From the NCBI RefSeq assembly GCF_001721045.1, contig NZ_MDER01000031.1, positions 1-64,000 of the forward strand: a stretch of 64,000 nt of DNA, read 5' to 3'. A program made the translations under genes and the position numbers. This DNA comes from Paenibacillus nuruki (lineage in GTDB: Bacteria > Bacillota > Bacilli > Paenibacillales > Paenibacillaceae). This document shows, piece by piece, positions 8,864-18,711 of the stretch. The first letter of the stretch is position 1; each line of letters opens with the position of its first letter. The notes under the pieces are model-generated. The model was given only the letters and a program-made list of their open reading frames with translations. It ran no database searches and was not told where the DNA came from.

Positions 8864-10534
8864 TTACTGCGCTTCTAGTTTAGCTTTATTTTTCTCATAT
8901 TCGGTTTGTTGATACGCTTGAACTTTCGCTAATCCATCTGCTTCACGTTTGCTTAGATACTCATTAAACAACTGGTCAAATTCACTGTCTGAAGAAGCCA
9001 ATAGTAATTTAGGTAATGTTTTACCCCACAGTTGCGAGATTTTGGTATTGATAATTCCTTCAGGTGAATTACCGGTTGGATTCAATTGATCGAATTCAGA
9101 GGAACTGACCGTTTTGCCTTTTGTCCAGTCTTCCATTTGTTTGAATGGAGCTACACTTTCCGGTTTCCATTGATCTGTAATATTCGTATTCATTTGCATC
9201 CAGTATTTATGAGAAGCACCATATTTGGTATCAAATTCCGAACGATCGGTATTTAGTGATTTCAGCACTTCAGGCTTAAATTGATCTTTGCCATCGACTG
9301 TATCGTATGTGACTCCTTTTTCACCTAAATACAAATCTTTCTGTCCTTCTTCACTGATCATGTATTCAAGGAAACGGATAGCACGGGCTTTATCTTTTAC
9401 ATTTTTGGAGATTAGGGTTACTGTCCATCCTGAGATAACAGGCCCTGATAAAATTGGTTGATCTAATTTGGAATCAGAAGGTCCATCGACTGCAATATAG
9501 ACTGAATTTGGATCTTTGGCATATAATGCATTTTGTTGTGTATTGAAATCACTACGTTGATACAACATTGCAAAGTAACGCCCTTGCGCAATTTTTTCTT
9601 CCATTTGAGAACGTTTGTCGATAAAGATATCTTTGGATAGTAATCCATCTTGATTCGCTTGACGGAATGTTTTGAGCCAGCGTAAATATTCAGGATCGGT
9701 GGTACGATCATACAACTTGCCGTCTTTTTCCATAGGGATCGCTAAGAAATTCTGCAAATATCCTTCTAATGAGTAATTACCATTTTCGGTAAACTCATGT
9801 AAGCCTAGTGGAATCAGTGGCTGTCCATTCACTTCTGGGAACTTTTCTTTTGCCATATTGAGCGCTTTCAAAAAGCCTTCTGGTGTACGCATATCTGGCT
9901 TACCAAGTGCTTCATACATATCTTTACGTACGACAAACACTTGATTTGATAGATAGTTTTTGCCGTATTTCGCAAAATCCGCCGGAGAAGAAGACGCATT
10001 CGGATAACCATACACATTACCATCTGGCTGTGTATACCATGCTAATTTGGCTGGATCGGTTACTTTGTAGAAGTATGGATCATACTGGTCTGCTAACTCA
10101 TTGAGTGGCAATACCAATTTACCTTCGATCATTTTTTTAACAGCATCTTCACCCCAACCCAATGTAATAAAGTCAGGCAATTTACCAGAAGCAATCATTG
10201 TATTCAGCTTTTCATTTTCATTACCCGCAGGCACGATAAATTTCAAGCTTACTCCTGTTTTCTTGGTTACATATTGGCTGGTAGGATCGGTTCCCCAGTC
10301 ACTTCCTGTGTACCAGGAGAAGTTCATATACCAATCAAATGTTATTGGTGATGTATCTACTTTCCAGCCCGGTTCGTTGGCTGAAGCGGCTTTGACCGGT
10401 GTATTGCTTTGTTCCGATGCACTTTTACTTCCGCCACCAAAGTAGGAACAAGCTGTAGTGAACATCATCATGCTCGCTAGGGTTAACATCAGTGCCGGTT
10501 TGTACCATTTGCGATGATTTGTATTTTCTTTCAT
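8864..10534 (-). CDS. Carbohydrate ABC importer substrate-binding lipoprotein (LplA/YtcQ-like)
   Basis: Extracytoplasmic receptor of a family-1 carbohydrate importer, 556 residues, the length usual for LplA/YtcQ-like proteins. Residues 1-28 are a lipoprotein signal with lipobox FTTAC, giving lipid anchoring at Cys29, followed by a Gly/Ser linker. The mature part has the usual motifs, including GKLPDFITLGWGEDAVKKM and a late segment ending KARAIRFLEYMISEEGQ. Third gene of the operon after two permeases; no ATPase is encoded, as is normal for this group, which shares an MsmX/MsmK-type ATPase encoded elsewhere. The ligand cannot be read from sequence; relatives import plant or host oligosaccharides. 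Confidence 0.9.
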   Translation of the reverse strand: MKENTNHRKWYKPALMLTLASMMMFTTACSYFGGGSKSASEQSNTPVKAASANEPGWKVDTSPITFDWYMNFSWYTGSDWGTDPTSQYVTKKTGVSLKFIVPAGNENEKLNTMIASGKLPDFITLGWGEDAVKKMIEGKLVLPLNELADQYDPYFYKVTDPAKLAWYTQPDGNVYGYPNASSSPADFAKYGKNYLSNQVFVVRKDMYEALGKPDMRTPEGFLKALNMAKEKFPEVNGQPLIPLGLHEFTENGNYSLEGYLQNFLAIPMEKDGKLYDRTTDPEYLRWLKTFRQANQDGLLSKDIFIDKRSQMEEKIAQGRYFAMLYQRSDFNTQQNALYAKDPNSVYIAVDGPSDSKLDQPILSGPVISGWTVTLISKNVKDKARAIRFLEYMISEEGQKDLYLGEKGVTYDTVDGKDQFKPEVLKSLNTDRSEFDTKYGASHKYWMQMNTNITDQWKPESVAPFKQMEDWTKGKTVSSSEFDQLNPTGNSPEGIINTKISQLWGKTLPKLLLASSDSEFDQLFNEYLSKREADGLAKVQAYQQTEYEKNKAKLEAQ

Positions 10535-10642
10535 CCGAGATATACCCCTTTTCTTTTTTTAGAATGTACTATTTATGCTTCATACAGTGAATACAAAATA
10601 TGGGATTGCAGATGGAGTTGTTTACTTGGTATACAAGTGAAC

Positions 10643-11536
10643 TCAACCTTTGATCGAGCCAATCATCATCCCTTTAACAAAATATTTTTGTAAAAATGGA
10701 TAAACGAATACGATTGGCATCGTTGTTACTACCATGGTCGCCAGCTTAATCGACTGTGAAGTGACTGAACGCGTAATCCCTCCCGGTACAGCCGCTAGCA
10801 TCTGGTTCGAACTGGATTCGGCTACCACACGGTACAGATACGTCTGAATGGGTTGCAGATTAGTATCATTCATATAGATCATCCCTGTGAAATAGTCATT
10901 CCATTGGAATACTCCATGAAACAAAGCGATCGTTGCAATAACAGGCATGGATACAGGTAACACGACCCGTAAAAAGATCGACCAATCGTTCGCACCATCG
11001 ATCCGTGCAGCTTCTTCCAATCCTTCTGGAATTTCACGGAAAAAGGTCATAAAGATAATAAGATCGAAAAAGCTAAACATCGCTGGAATAATATAGACCA
11101 GAAAATTATCTAACAACTGTAGATCTTTCATTAACAAAAACGTAGGAATCAATCCACCGCTAAAAAATAAAGTAATGGTTCCGATCCAGATATAAATTTT
11201 GCCTCCAATCAATCCTTTTCGAGACAAAGCGTATGCCACCATTGCTGTGAAAAACACATGAATTGCTGTACCAATCAATGTTTTGGCGACAGTAATCCAC
11301 ATCGCTTGCATAATACCGGGACTTTGGAATACAGCTTTGAAACTTTCAAGACTAAAGATCCGTGGCCACCAGTAAATGCCACCACGCATGGCATCGGTTC
11401 CTTCATTCAATGCATTCACTAACACATACCAGATCGGATACAGCGTGACAAAACAAATCAACACCATCAACACTGTATTCAATGTATCAAAAACCGCTTC
11501 ACCACGCGTTTTACGATCTGCTTTCATACTAATCAT
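10643..11536 (-). CDS. Carbohydrate ABC importer permease (LplC/YtcP-like)
   Basis: Inner-membrane channel subunit with about six membrane segments, 297 residues. The ATPase-contacting EAA loop is GLEEAARIDGANDWSIFLRVVLP, shown here by its key EAARIDGA core. The C-terminus ends in the typical YFVKGMMIGSIKG. Three ATGs occur in a row; the third (11536) has GGAG 7 nt upstream and is the best start, while the first has only 1 nt spacing. It pairs with the permease at 11783-12760 to form the heterodimeric channel. Confidence 0.9.
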   Translation of the reverse strand: MISMKADRKTRGEAVFDTLNTVLMVLICFVTLYPIWYVLVNALNEGTDAMRGGIYWWPRIFSLESFKAVFQSPGIMQAMWITVAKTLIGTAIHVFFTAMVAYALSRKGLIGGKIYIWIGTITLFFSGGLIPTFLLMKDLQLLDNFLVYIIPAMFSFFDLIIFMTFFREIPEGLEEAARIDGANDWSIFLRVVLPVSMPVIATIALFHGVFQWNDYFTGMIYMNDTNLQPIQTYLYRVVAESSSNQMLAAVPGGITRSVTSQSIKLATMVVTTMPIVFVYPFLQKYFVKGMMIGSIKG

Positions 11537-11782
11537 CATCATTCTCCTTCATCATTAGAGTGAGGGGTCTTTCAGGCGCACTTTCTTTTAAAGAATTTTA
11601 GGGATTAGTGATTAGAGATTAAATACAAGAATTTAAAGGCAATAGATCAAATTCGTTAGATCAAAAAATTATGCTTCTTGCAAAAGCTTAGGTTAGGGGA
11701 TTAGCAACTTAAAAACTCATAGCTAAATCATTGCAGCAGTGAAGGCAGTTAAACTAACTAATCTTTCCTGCCTCTCACCCTT

Positions 11783-12760
11783 TTAAAAGAGTGAAGTGTT
11801 GTTTAGTTTCTTCGTCACCTGATTGGCAATTACAAGTAGAATCAAGGCGATAATCGATTTGATAAGACCGATCGCTGTTGAGTAGGAGAAGCGTCCAGAT
11901 AGTAGACCAGTTTGATAGACATAGATATCGATAACGTTACTAGCGCTTTCGTTGAGCGAGTTACGTAAGACGAGAATTTGGTCAAAGTTAGAATTCAGTA
12001 CGCCACTGACAGCTAGTATGAATAGAATAGCAATCGTCGCTTGGATACCTGGCAAAGTGATGTACCACATTTTCTGGAAGCGTCCTGCGCCATCAATTGT
12101 AGCGGCTTCATACATTTCTGGAGATACACCTGCCATGGCTGCTAGGTAGATAATTGCTGACCAGCCCAGTTCTTTCCAAATATCTGAAGTGATCACGATT
12201 GTCCAGAAGTATTGCGGTTCGGCTAAGTAAGAGATCGGTTCTTTGATTAGATGAAGTGCCATTAGGACATTATTGATAATACCGACATCAGCTAACCATG
12301 TAGTCAAAATACCGCCAAGAATAACCCATGATAGAAAATGCGGTAGATACGAAATAGTTTGAACTGCTTTTTTGAAACGTACTGAACGTAATTCATTGAG
12401 AAACAGAGCAAAAATAATAGGCAGTGGGAAACCGATAAATAGCTTGATTAAGCTGATTCCGAGTGTATTTCGAATTACATCGGGTAGATTTTCATCATCC
12501 ATAAATGCTTTGAAATGTTCCCATCCGACCCACGGTGCATCAGCAATACTTTCAACAATATTAAATTCTTTGAACGCGATAATAATACCGTACATAGGGA
12601 TATAGTTAAAAATCAACATCCATACCACACCAAGTAATGCCATCACCTGCAAGTGTCGCTGTGTATACAATCGGCGAAACCAGCGTTTGGTCGGTGAAGT
12701 GGTAATTTTATCTTTAGTTTTTCGAGTGGCTTTGGATTCTCTTTTGAGATCTGTGTCCAT
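11783..12760 (-). CDS. Carbohydrate ABC importer permease (LplB/YteP-like)
   Basis: First gene of the importer operon, 325 residues with six predicted membrane segments after a ~35-residue basic cytoplasmic N-terminus. The family signature FNYIPMYGIIIAFKEFN is present near residue 50, and the EAA loop contains EAATIDGAGRFQKMW. ATG 12760 follows GGAGG. A 246-nt gap separates it from the next permease; that gap contains no gene that I can support. A promoter with a perfect cre match lies upstream. Confidence 0.9.
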   Translation of the reverse strand: MDTDLKRESKATRKTKDKITTSPTKRWFRRLYTQRHLQVMALLGVVWMLIFNYIPMYGIIIAFKEFNIVESIADAPWVGWEHFKAFMDDENLPDVIRNTLGISLIKLFIGFPLPIIFALFLNELRSVRFKKAVQTISYLPHFLSWVILGGILTTWLADVGIINNVLMALHLIKEPISYLAEPQYFWTIVITSDIWKELGWSAIIYLAAMAGVSPEMYEAATIDGAGRFQKMWYITLPGIQATIAILFILAVSGVLNSNFDQILVLRNSLNESASNVIDIYVYQTGLLSGRFSYSTAIGLIKSIIALILLVIANQVTKKLNNTSLF

Positions 12761-12857
12761 ACATAAATCCTCCTTTGCGTTCTCTGTCGATGTCTGTATC
12801 GCTGTTGTGTCTTATCCTCCATTTGGTGAACAGCCTGTATCATTCTTTTTGCTTTTA

Positions 12858-12889
12858 TGTAAGCGATTACATTTATTAAATTAATTATA
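12858..12889 (-). promoter_or_regulatory. Promoter -10 with a perfect cre (CcpA) site for the importer operon
   Basis: TGTAAGCGATTACA at 12858-12871 matches every fixed position of cre consensus TGWNANCGNTNNCA. A minus-strand TATAAT occupies 12884-12889, which would put the transcription start near 12877 and the cre site at about +6 to +20, a roadblock position. The -35 is weak (TTACCG at 17-nt spacing). Confidence 0.65.
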
Positions 12890-12956
12890 TCCTGCTGATG
12901 TCAGATCGGTAATGCTTCATATTTCGTATTAGGTGTCTCATTTTTCGGGTGAACAC

Positions 12957-12998
12957 CAATAAAAACCGCCAGAACGTATTGTCCTGACGGTTTTTAGC
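12957..12998 (-). terminator. Terminator after the monosaccharide importer operon
   Basis: AAAAACCGCCAG / CTGACGGTTTTT hairpin flanked by A- and T-runs on both sides, so it may act in both directions. It lies 77 nt past the mmsB stop. Confidence 0.8.
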
Positions 12999-13074
12999 AT
13001 TATTATAGTATGAAAAATTTATTTTTTCTAAGGTAATCATCGTATTCAGATCTTATTTTATCGAAAACATTTTC

Positions 13075-14277
13075 TTATACTGAAGATGTTCCTTTGTTTT
13101 TGTTATAAATATCGAAAGCAACTGCAAGTAGTAATACTAGACCTTTGATGCCTTGTTGCCAGTCGATACCCAGTCCTACAAGAGACATACCGTTATTCAG
13201 TACTCCCATAACTAGACCACCGATAATTGCTCCGAATACCGTTCCGATACCACCTGAAGCGGAAGCACCACCGATAAAACAAGCTGCAATGGCATCTAGC
13301 TCAAAGTTTGTTCCTGCTCTTGGTGTTGCTGCATTGAGACGAGCTGCGAAGATCAAGCCAGATACAGCAGCCAATACGCCCATATTCACAAATACCCAGA
13401 ATGTTACTTTTTTCGTTTTGACACCGGATAATCCAGCTGCTTTTTCATTACCACCGATTGCATATACATGACGACCCATAACCGTTTTGTTCATCACGAA
13501 GGAGTAGATAATAATAAGCAAGAATAACAATACAAGAATCGTTGGAATCCCTGCATAGCTTGCAAGTACAATCGTAAATGCGTTAATTACAGCGACCACT
13601 AGAACCATTTTGGTGAAAAAGAGGGCTTGTGATCCTGTATCAAAGTTATATCGACGCTGTGCTGCACGGTTACGTAGTTCTGTAATAATATACAGAATAG
13701 ATAATGCAATCCCGGCAAGAACAGCTACAATATTAGTTGCCATATTAGAAAAGTCAGGGATAAAGCCTGAACTGATCTTCTGGAAACCATTCGGGAATGG
13801 CGAGATCGATTGACCTTCCAATACGATCATCGTTAATCCACGGAATAATAACATCCCTGCGAGGGTCACAATAAAGGCGGGTATTCGGACATAAGCCACC
13901 CAGAATCCTTGCCATGCTCCAATCAATCCACCGATTACGATAGATAGAATAACAGCTACGATTGGATTCATCTGCCATTGCACCATAAAGATTGCAGATA
14001 CAGCACCCACAAATGCTGCGATCGATCCAACAGACAAGTCAATATGACCTGTAATAATAACAAGTACCATCCCGATCGCGAGTACCAGTATGTAACTATT
14101 TTGCAAAATCAGGTTAGTAATATTAATTGGTTTAAGTAGCAAACCTCCTGTTAAAACTTCAAACAACAGCATGATAAATAGTAATGCGATAATCATGCCG
14201 TACTGACGAATATTTCCTTTAAACATTTTGCCAAGTGTCGATTCTTTTTTTCCCTCTGGCTTGGTTAATGTAGACAT
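13075..14277 (-). CDS. mmsB: Multiple-monosaccharide ABC importer permease (MmsB/GguB/XylH-like)
   Basis: Membrane channel of a CUT2-type monosaccharide importer, 400 residues with 10 or more hydrophobic segments. Diagnostic motifs are TGHIDLSVGS near residue 80 and the EAA-like GGNEKAAGLSGV region. The insertion with charged residues near 205-220 (RNRAAQRRY) is typical of GguB/XylH and longer than in RbsC. Third gene of a chvE-mmsA-mmsB operon, 67 nt after mmsA. ATG 14277 has AGGGG upstream. Substrates of this family include xylose, arabinose, galactose and glucose; the exact sugar is not determinable here. Confidence 0.88.
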   Translation of the reverse strand: MSTLTKPEGKKESTLGKMFKGNIRQYGMIIALLFIMLLFEVLTGGLLLKPINITNLILQNSYILVLAIGMVLVIITGHIDLSVGSIAAFVGAVSAIFMVQWQMNPIVAVILSIVIGGLIGAWQGFWVAYVRIPAFIVTLAGMLLFRGLTMIVLEGQSISPFPNGFQKISSGFIPDFSNMATNIVAVLAGIALSILYIITELRNRAAQRRYNFDTGSQALFFTKMVLVVAVINAFTIVLASYAGIPTILVLLFLLIIIYSFVMNKTVMGRHVYAIGGNEKAAGLSGVKTKKVTFWVFVNMGVLAAVSGLIFAARLNAATPRAGTNFELDAIAACFIGGASASGGIGTVFGAIIGGLVMGVLNNGMSLVGLGIDWQQGIKGLVLLLAVAFDIYNKNKGTSSV

Positions 14278-14344
14278 ACGTTATGCTAACCCCTTTCGTT
14301 TGTTAAATAGATTGAATGTAACGTTTTAGTGCAGAGCCATACGA

Positions 14345-15877
14345 CTAAGAAGAACTGCGTGTCATATACGTCATTAGTTTTTCCTGAGTGGCTTCTTCAC
14401 GGCTCACTTCACCAGTAATCCGTCCTGCATTCATCACATAAATGCGATCACAGATGCCTAAAATCTCTGGCAATTCGGATGAAATCACCAATACTGTTTT
14501 GCCTTCATCTGCAAGGCGATTAATGATCGTATAGATTTCGTATTTGGCACCTACATCAATACCACGTGTCGGTTCATCTAGGATCAAGATATCTGGACCA
14601 GAAAAAATCCATTTCCCCAGTACCACTTTCTGCTGATTCCCACCGCTAAGATTGCCTGTTTTCTGCAAAATATTTGGTGTTTTAATTTTCATTTGTCCAC
14701 GCATATCTTCAGCAACCATGACTTCTTCTTGCTCATTGACCACTGTATTTTTGGTGATTTTACCAAGCCCTGTTAATGAAATATTGCGCTTGATATCGTC
14801 CATTAGGATTAGACCGTAGTTTTTGCGATCTTCGGTTACATAAGCAAATCCATTATCGATTGCTTGTGTGACGGTATTGTTGGTAATAGGTTTACCATTT
14901 TTAATCAATGTACCGGTGATTTTTTTGCCATACGATTTGCCGAAAATACTCATCACAAGCTCTGTACGACCTGAACCCATCAATCCAGCAATCCCTACTA
15001 TCTCACCACGGCGTAGATTAAAGTTAGCGTTATGAATCATCTGACGGTCGGCATGTTGCTCATGGAATACGTTCCAATCTTTCACTTCAAGCACGACTTC
15101 ACCGATCTTCGATTCATGGTGTGGATAACGATTGGTTAGATCACGTCCTACCATTCCGCTAATGATCCGATCTTCGGTAATCTCGTCTTTGTGCATATCG
15201 AGTGTCTCAATCGTCTGTCCATCTCGCAAAATAGTTACGGAGTCAGCCACTTTAGAGATTTCGTTGAGCTTATGAGAGATCAGAATACAGGAGATGCCTT
15301 GACGTTTAAATTCAAGCATTAATTGCAGCAAATTTTCACTATCGTTCTCGTTAAGAGCTGCTGTCGGTTCGTCCAAAATTAGCAATTTCACTTCTTTGGA
15401 TAAGGCTTTGGCGATCTCAACCAATTGCTGTTTACCGACTCCAATATTAGTGATTAATGTATTCGGTGATTCGTTTAAGCCGACTTTGGTCAGCAATTCT
15501 TGGGTGCGTTGAAGTGTCTCATTCCAGTCGATAATGCCGCCTTTTTTACGTTCATTACCGAGAAAGATATTTTCAGCAATCGACAGATAAGGAATTAAGG
15601 CGAGTTCTTGATGAATAATAACGATCCCTAGTTCTTCACTTTGCTTGATATCGCGAAATTCACAGGTTTTGCCTTGGAAAATAATATCGCCTTCGTAGGT
15701 TCCATATCCGTACACGCCACTGAGTACTTTCATTAGCGTTGATTTACCAGCGCCATTTTCACCGCACAGGGCATGGATTTCACCTTGTTTGACTTGTAGA
15801 TTTACATTTTCCAATGCTTTTACACCGGGGAATGTTTTGGTGATATTTTTCATTTCTAAAATGATGTTGTTGGACAT
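14345..15877 (-). CDS. mmsA: Multiple-monosaccharide ABC importer ATPase (MmsA/GguA-like)
   Basis: Energises the CUT2 sugar importer; a duplicated ABC protein of 510 residues. First half: Walker [10 protein letters not shown] at 39-47, LTKVG helical region, signature [14 protein letters not shown] and Walker [12 protein letters not shown]. Second half: degenerate Walker [10 protein letters not shown], signature [14 protein letters not shown] and Walker [13 protein letters not shown]. Start: ATG 15877 has GGAG 7 nt upstream; the reading frame extends 14 codons further but without a ribosome-binding site. The 300-nt gap to chvE contains a 73-nt hairpin repeat. Confidence 0.92.
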   Translation of the reverse strand: MSNNIILEMKNITKTFPGVKALENVNLQVKQGEIHALCGENGAGKSTLMKVLSGVYGYGTYEGDIIFQGKTCEFRDIKQSEELGIVIIHQELALIPYLSIAENIFLGNERKKGGIIDWNETLQRTQELLTKVGLNESPNTLITNIGVGKQQLVEIAKALSKEVKLLILDEPTAALNENDSENLLQLMLEFKRQGISCILISHKLNEISKVADSVTILRDGQTIETLDMHKDEITEDRIISGMVGRDLTNRYPHHESKIGEVVLEVKDWNVFHEQHADRQMIHNANFNLRRGEIVGIAGLMGSGRTELVMSIFGKSYGKKITGTLIKNGKPITNNTVTQAIDNGFAYVTEDRKNYGLILMDDIKRNISLTGLGKITKNTVVNEQEEVMVAEDMRGQMKIKTPNILQKTGNLSGGNQQKVVLGKWIFSGPDILILDEPTRGIDVGAKYEIYTIINRLADEGKTVLVISSELPEILGICDRIYVMNAGRITGEVSREEATQEKLMTYMTRSSS

Positions 15878-15960
15878 GATGGTGCTCCTTTCATTAGATG
15901 GTGGGAGTGGAAAATACACTCTTGAGTTGGCGATGGTTTGCGTGTGCTGGGAGACGCTAC

Positions 15961-16033
15961 GGGAGGGGAATCTTCTTGCAGTCGCGGTAAGGATAAATCC
16001 TTACAAGGCGACTTTCAGAATGATTCCTCTCCC
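15961..16033. repeat. 73-nt hairpin repeat, copy 1
   Basis: Long imperfect hairpin between chvE and mmsA. Outer arms GGGAGGGGAATC (15961-15972) and GATTCCTCTCCC (16022-16033); middle AGTCGC/GGCGACT; inner perfect GTAAGGAT-AA-ATCCTTAC. The central 49 nt are identical to copy 2 at 17438-17510, while the outer arms differ by changes that keep pairing. CGCTAC lies immediately to the left and TTCGCT to the right. In the chvE-mmsA transcript it would fold as a stable stem and could protect or uncouple the chvE message. The remaining 302-nt gene-free stretch 15878-16179 holds nothing else that I can support. Confidence 0.85.
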
Positions 16034-16179
16034 TTCGCTCCGTTGGCACGTACGCTTTCCTTTTAAAGATTTAGAGATTTAGAGATTAAGAATTAGTGAT
16101 TAAGGGCATGTTTTGTCCACTTTTGAGGTGAGTGGTGGCAGTTTTTTTAAGGACAACCATTGGTTTGTTTTAGAGATTG

Positions 16180-17268
16180 TTATGAATTGCCTTTCACTTC
16201 TGCTTCTGTATAGTATCCACTGTCGATGATGATTTTTTGGACGTTAGATTTGTCGACGGAGACTGGATCTAGCAGGTAGGCTGGAACGACCATGATGTTA
16301 TTGTTATATGATTTGGTGTCGTTGACTTCGGCTTTTTTACCTTGCAAGATACTGTCTACCATGTCGGCTGTTTTTTCAGCAAGTTGGCGTGTGTCTTTGA
16401 AAATGGTTTGTGTTTGTTCACCAGCTACGATTGATTTGATCGATGCTAATTCGCCATCTTGTCCGGTGATAACAGGTAACGGTTTCTCTGCTGATCCGTA
16501 ACCTACACCCTTTAATGATGAAATGATTCCGATACTGATACCATCGTACGGAGAAAGAACAGCATCTAGATTGGCATCAGCGTAATAAGCACTGACCAAG
16601 TTATCCATACGAGATTGGGCTAAAGCGCCATCCCAGCGTAGTGTGGAAATCTGTGCCATCGTTTTCTGATTGCTTCGAACAACTAATTTGCCTGAATCGA
16701 TATACGGTTGCAAAACAGACATCGCTCCGTTAAAGAAGAAGTAGGCATTGTTATCATCCGGTGAACCACCGAATAGCTCGATATTGAAAGGACCTTTGCC
16801 TTTTTTCAGTCCCAATTTGTCTTCAATGTACGATGCTTGTAGCACCCCGACTTTGAAATTATCGAAAGTCGCGTAGTAACTTAAGTATCCTGTGTTCATA
16901 ATCAGTCGATCATAAGCGATGACTTGAATGCCTTGTGCATGCGCTTTGCTGATCACATCGGTCAGTGTATTGCCATCTACCGAAGCGATAACAATGACAT
17001 CGACTTGTTTGGTGATCATATTTTCAATCTGGGAAATTTGGTTTTCGACCACGTCTTCTGCATATTGCAGATCGGTTTTGTATCCTTTGGATTGGAACAG
17101 CTTCACCATATTGCTACCATCTGCTACCCAACGTGCAGACGATTTGGTAGGCATAGAAATGCCGATATATCCTTTTTCTTTACTTCCTGCACTGCTCTCT
17201 GCAAGATTACAGGCAGATAAGGTAAACATCATGAGGATGATCAAGGTTAATAACGATCCTCTTTTCAT
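16180..17268 (-). CDS. chvE: Monosaccharide-binding lipoprotein (ChvE-like)
   Basis: Extracytoplasmic receptor that hands a monosaccharide to MmsAB; 362 residues. Lipobox LSAC places the lipidated residue at Cys19. The mature protein is a periplasmic-binding-protein type I fold (Peripla_BP_4): [12 protein letters not shown] start, [10 protein letters not shown] and VIAYDRLI in the first lobe, and the ChvE-family [17 protein letters not shown] segment. ATG 17268 has AAGGAGA 7 nt upstream. First gene of the operon. Likely sugar-inducible and under carbon catabolite control, given the cre-like site in its leader. Confidence 0.9.
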   Translation of the reverse strand: MKRGSLLTLIILMMFTLSACNLAESSAGSKEKGYIGISMPTKSSARWVADGSNMVKLFQSKGYKTDLQYAEDVVENQISQIENMITKQVDVIVIASVDGNTLTDVISKAHAQGIQVIAYDRLIMNTGYLSYYATFDNFKVGVLQASYIEDKLGLKKGKGPFNIELFGGSPDDNNAYFFFNGAMSVLQPYIDSGKLVVRSNQKTMAQISTLRWDGALAQSRMDNLVSAYYADANLDAVLSPYDGISIGIISSLKGVGYGSAEKPLPVITGQDGELASIKSIVAGEQTQTIFKDTRQLAEKTADMVDSILQGKKAEVNDTKSYNNNIMVVPAYLLDPVSVDKSNVQKIIIDSGYYTEAEVKGNS

Positions 17269-17315
17269 CAGTTATTCTCCTTTCGAGTAGGTGTTCAATG
17301 AACGTCTTTTATTTT

Positions 17316-17347
17316 TGGTAACGCTTTCTTTTATGTATAATAGCATG
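17316..17347 (-). promoter_or_regulatory. Candidate promoter and cre site of the chvE operon
   Basis: On the minus strand AGAAAGCGTTACCA (17316-17329) matches 13 of 14 cre positions and sits just downstream of a possible -10 TATTAT (near 17339-17344). The -35 is poor, consistent with an activated promoter. It lies about 50-75 nt upstream of the chvE start. Confidence 0.45.
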
Positions 17348-17437
17348 GTAAAGATTGGGAGTCTTTTTGATAAACCGACCTTTTTTATAAAAATCGGACA
17401 TAATTATAGATTGGGGTGAAATGAGGGCATTCGCTAC

Positions 17438-17510
17438 GGGAAGAGAATCTTCTTGCAGTCGCGGTAAGGATAAATCCTTACAAGGCGACTTTCAGAATGA
17501 TTCTCTTCCC
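17438..17510. repeat. 73-nt hairpin repeat, copy 2
   Basis: Second copy of the hairpin element, upstream of the chvE promoter. Outer arms GGGAAGAGAATC (17438-17449) and GATTCTCTTCCC (17499-17510) pair perfectly; the inner 49 nt equal copy 1. Flanks CGCTAC and TCCGCT match copy 1. It occupies part of the 461-nt gene-free interval 17269-17729; the rest of that interval holds the chvE promoter and AT-rich sequence in which I see nothing more. Confidence 0.85.
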
Positions 17511-17729
17511 TCCGCTTGATGCACCTGCATTTCATTGGGTGGAGTGAGCAGGGAAAAGATTTATGGAATTGAAATCCTAATTAATTTTAGAAATTTATAA
17601 CATAGTACTTATAGTTCATCTTAATGGACATTTTATATTCAAAAGCGTATCAAAAGTTTACGTTGTATTCAGCAGTTTTTATTTCAAATAGTATTAATGA
17701 AAGGAGGATCTTAGAAAGGATGTATTTTG

Positions 17730-18002
17730 ATGAATATACAAGAAGCTTTTAATCAATTATTAGCAAATCGTATGGATTACATAGGAGAACATATTTTATC
17801 TGAAATGGAGGATTTTCAGAGATTGAATGATGAATGCAGTGGTTTGTTCGCTATGCTGAATGCTGCGATGTCGGAAGAAATGAAACGGTTATGGTTGCAG
17901 TATGAAGATAAGATGATGTTGATTCAAGGTTTAGCTGAATCCATGATGTATGAGAAAGGGCTTAGAGATGGTGTAGAGTTATCGAGGATTTTAAGCAAGT
18001 GA
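17730..18002 (+). CDS. Small acidic helical protein of unknown function
   Basis: A 90-residue protein I cannot assign with confidence. ATG 17730 has GAAAGGA 9 nt upstream; a TTG one codon earlier is less likely. It is all-helical in appearance, Met- and Glu-rich, without membrane segment or signal. The C-terminal segment MYEKGLRDGVELSRIL resembles the end of small DUF6809-like proteins common in Paenibacillus and phages; that link is a guess. It is the only plus-strand gene between 1 and 22 kb and stands alone, with no obvious terminator. Confidence 0.6.
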   Translation: MNIQEAFNQLLANRMDYIGEHILSEMEDFQRLNDECSGLFAMLNAAMSEEMKRLWLQYEDKMMLIQGLAESMMYEKGLRDGVELSRILSK

Positions 18003-18169
18003 TTTCAAGATGTATATTATAGTTCTTAACACTTTATGTAACTTCTCTTCTTATAAAAATTTTTAATGTTATTTGTTACCTCTATTGCGATAACAAATTC
18101 ATTTTTACTTTTTATTAAACCATAAAGACTTTTGCTAATTATTTGGACTATTAATAATTGATTTAAAAT

Positions 18170-18208
18170 ACTAAAAAACCTTGTAGTCTCAATACAAGGC
18201 TCTTTAGT
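18170..18208 (-). terminator. Terminator of the HTH/TumE-like module
   Basis: CCTTGTA / TACAAGG hairpin with an outer ACTAAA/TTTAGT pairing, followed by TTTTTT in the minus direction, 3 nt past the stop at 18211. Confidence 0.85.
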
Positions 18209-18210
18209 AT

Positions 18211-18711
18211 TTATCTTTTAAGATCAACTGCGCTAGATACATCTTTGTAGTACACTTCACCTGTTTCAATATAATAAGCAACATACATGAAAACCTGATC
18301 CAATGAGCGAATATAACTGCTCTTTCGCTTACTTCGTTGATCAGGATCGTAATGATGATGATGCGGTTCTGTAGTCACCTGTAAATGTTGAGGTGTCGTT
18401 TCTGGAGGGTGAGGATCATTTCCCCAAGAAGAAATATGACTAAATTGAATACCTTGAGTAGGAATAATTCGTTTCCAAGAGTACGAATATAATTCTACAG
18501 TTCCTGCATCGTTATATTTCTCATACACATGTAGACCTGTAATCCCGTGCACAGGATGTTCTTTAAGAGGGAATAATACTTCAAGACGTTTATGAGTTCT
18601 TTTATAATCAGTAAAAATAGAATGACGCTCGCGCAAAGCAGGATACACTTTTAGCAAATGACCATAATCTTCTAAAATTTGATCAATATCTGTTGGTAGC
18701 AATAGAGTCAC
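18211..18711 (-). CDS. TumE-like (DUF6516-type) putative toxin
   Basis: Second gene of a two-gene module, 166 residues. I choose GTG 18711 because it overlaps the stop of the upstream HTH gene as GTGA, the classical coupled arrangement, with GGAGGG 11 nt before it; a longer frame starting at 18774 would overlap by 67 nt. The middle holds LYSYSWK, then WGNDPHPPET and a His-rich EPHHHHYDP stretch, which is the pattern I associate with TumE/DUF6516 proteins (a Tyr-Ser-Tyr-x-Trp strand, an Asp-x-x-Pro-His turn and a Pro-His-His motif). No membrane segment. Identification as a toxin is inference from this resemblance and from gene order. Confidence 0.5.
   Translation of the reverse strand: MTLLLPTDIDQILEDYGHLLKVYPALRERHSIFTDYKRTHKRLEVLFPLKEHPVHGITGLHVYEKYNDAGTVELYSYSWKRIIPTQGIQFSHISSWGNDPHPPETTPQHLQVTTEPHHHHYDPDQRSKRKSSYIRSLDQVFMYVAYYIETGEVYYKDVSSAVDLKR

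Noticed and set aside
11543-11782. Possible further copy of the hairpin repeat family between the two importer permeases
   Set aside because: There is a short resemblance to the right flank of copy 1 (CTTTTAAAGA and GATTAG-type runs), but no CGCTAC and no long hairpin, so AT-rich chance similarity is more likely.
16924-17290. Plus-strand reading frames opposite chvE
   Set aside because: They are antisense shadows of a well-supported lipoprotein gene and lack ribosome-binding sites.
17727-18002. Assignment of the small helical protein to a phage function
   Set aside because: Only a short C-terminal resemblance and no other phage genes nearby.
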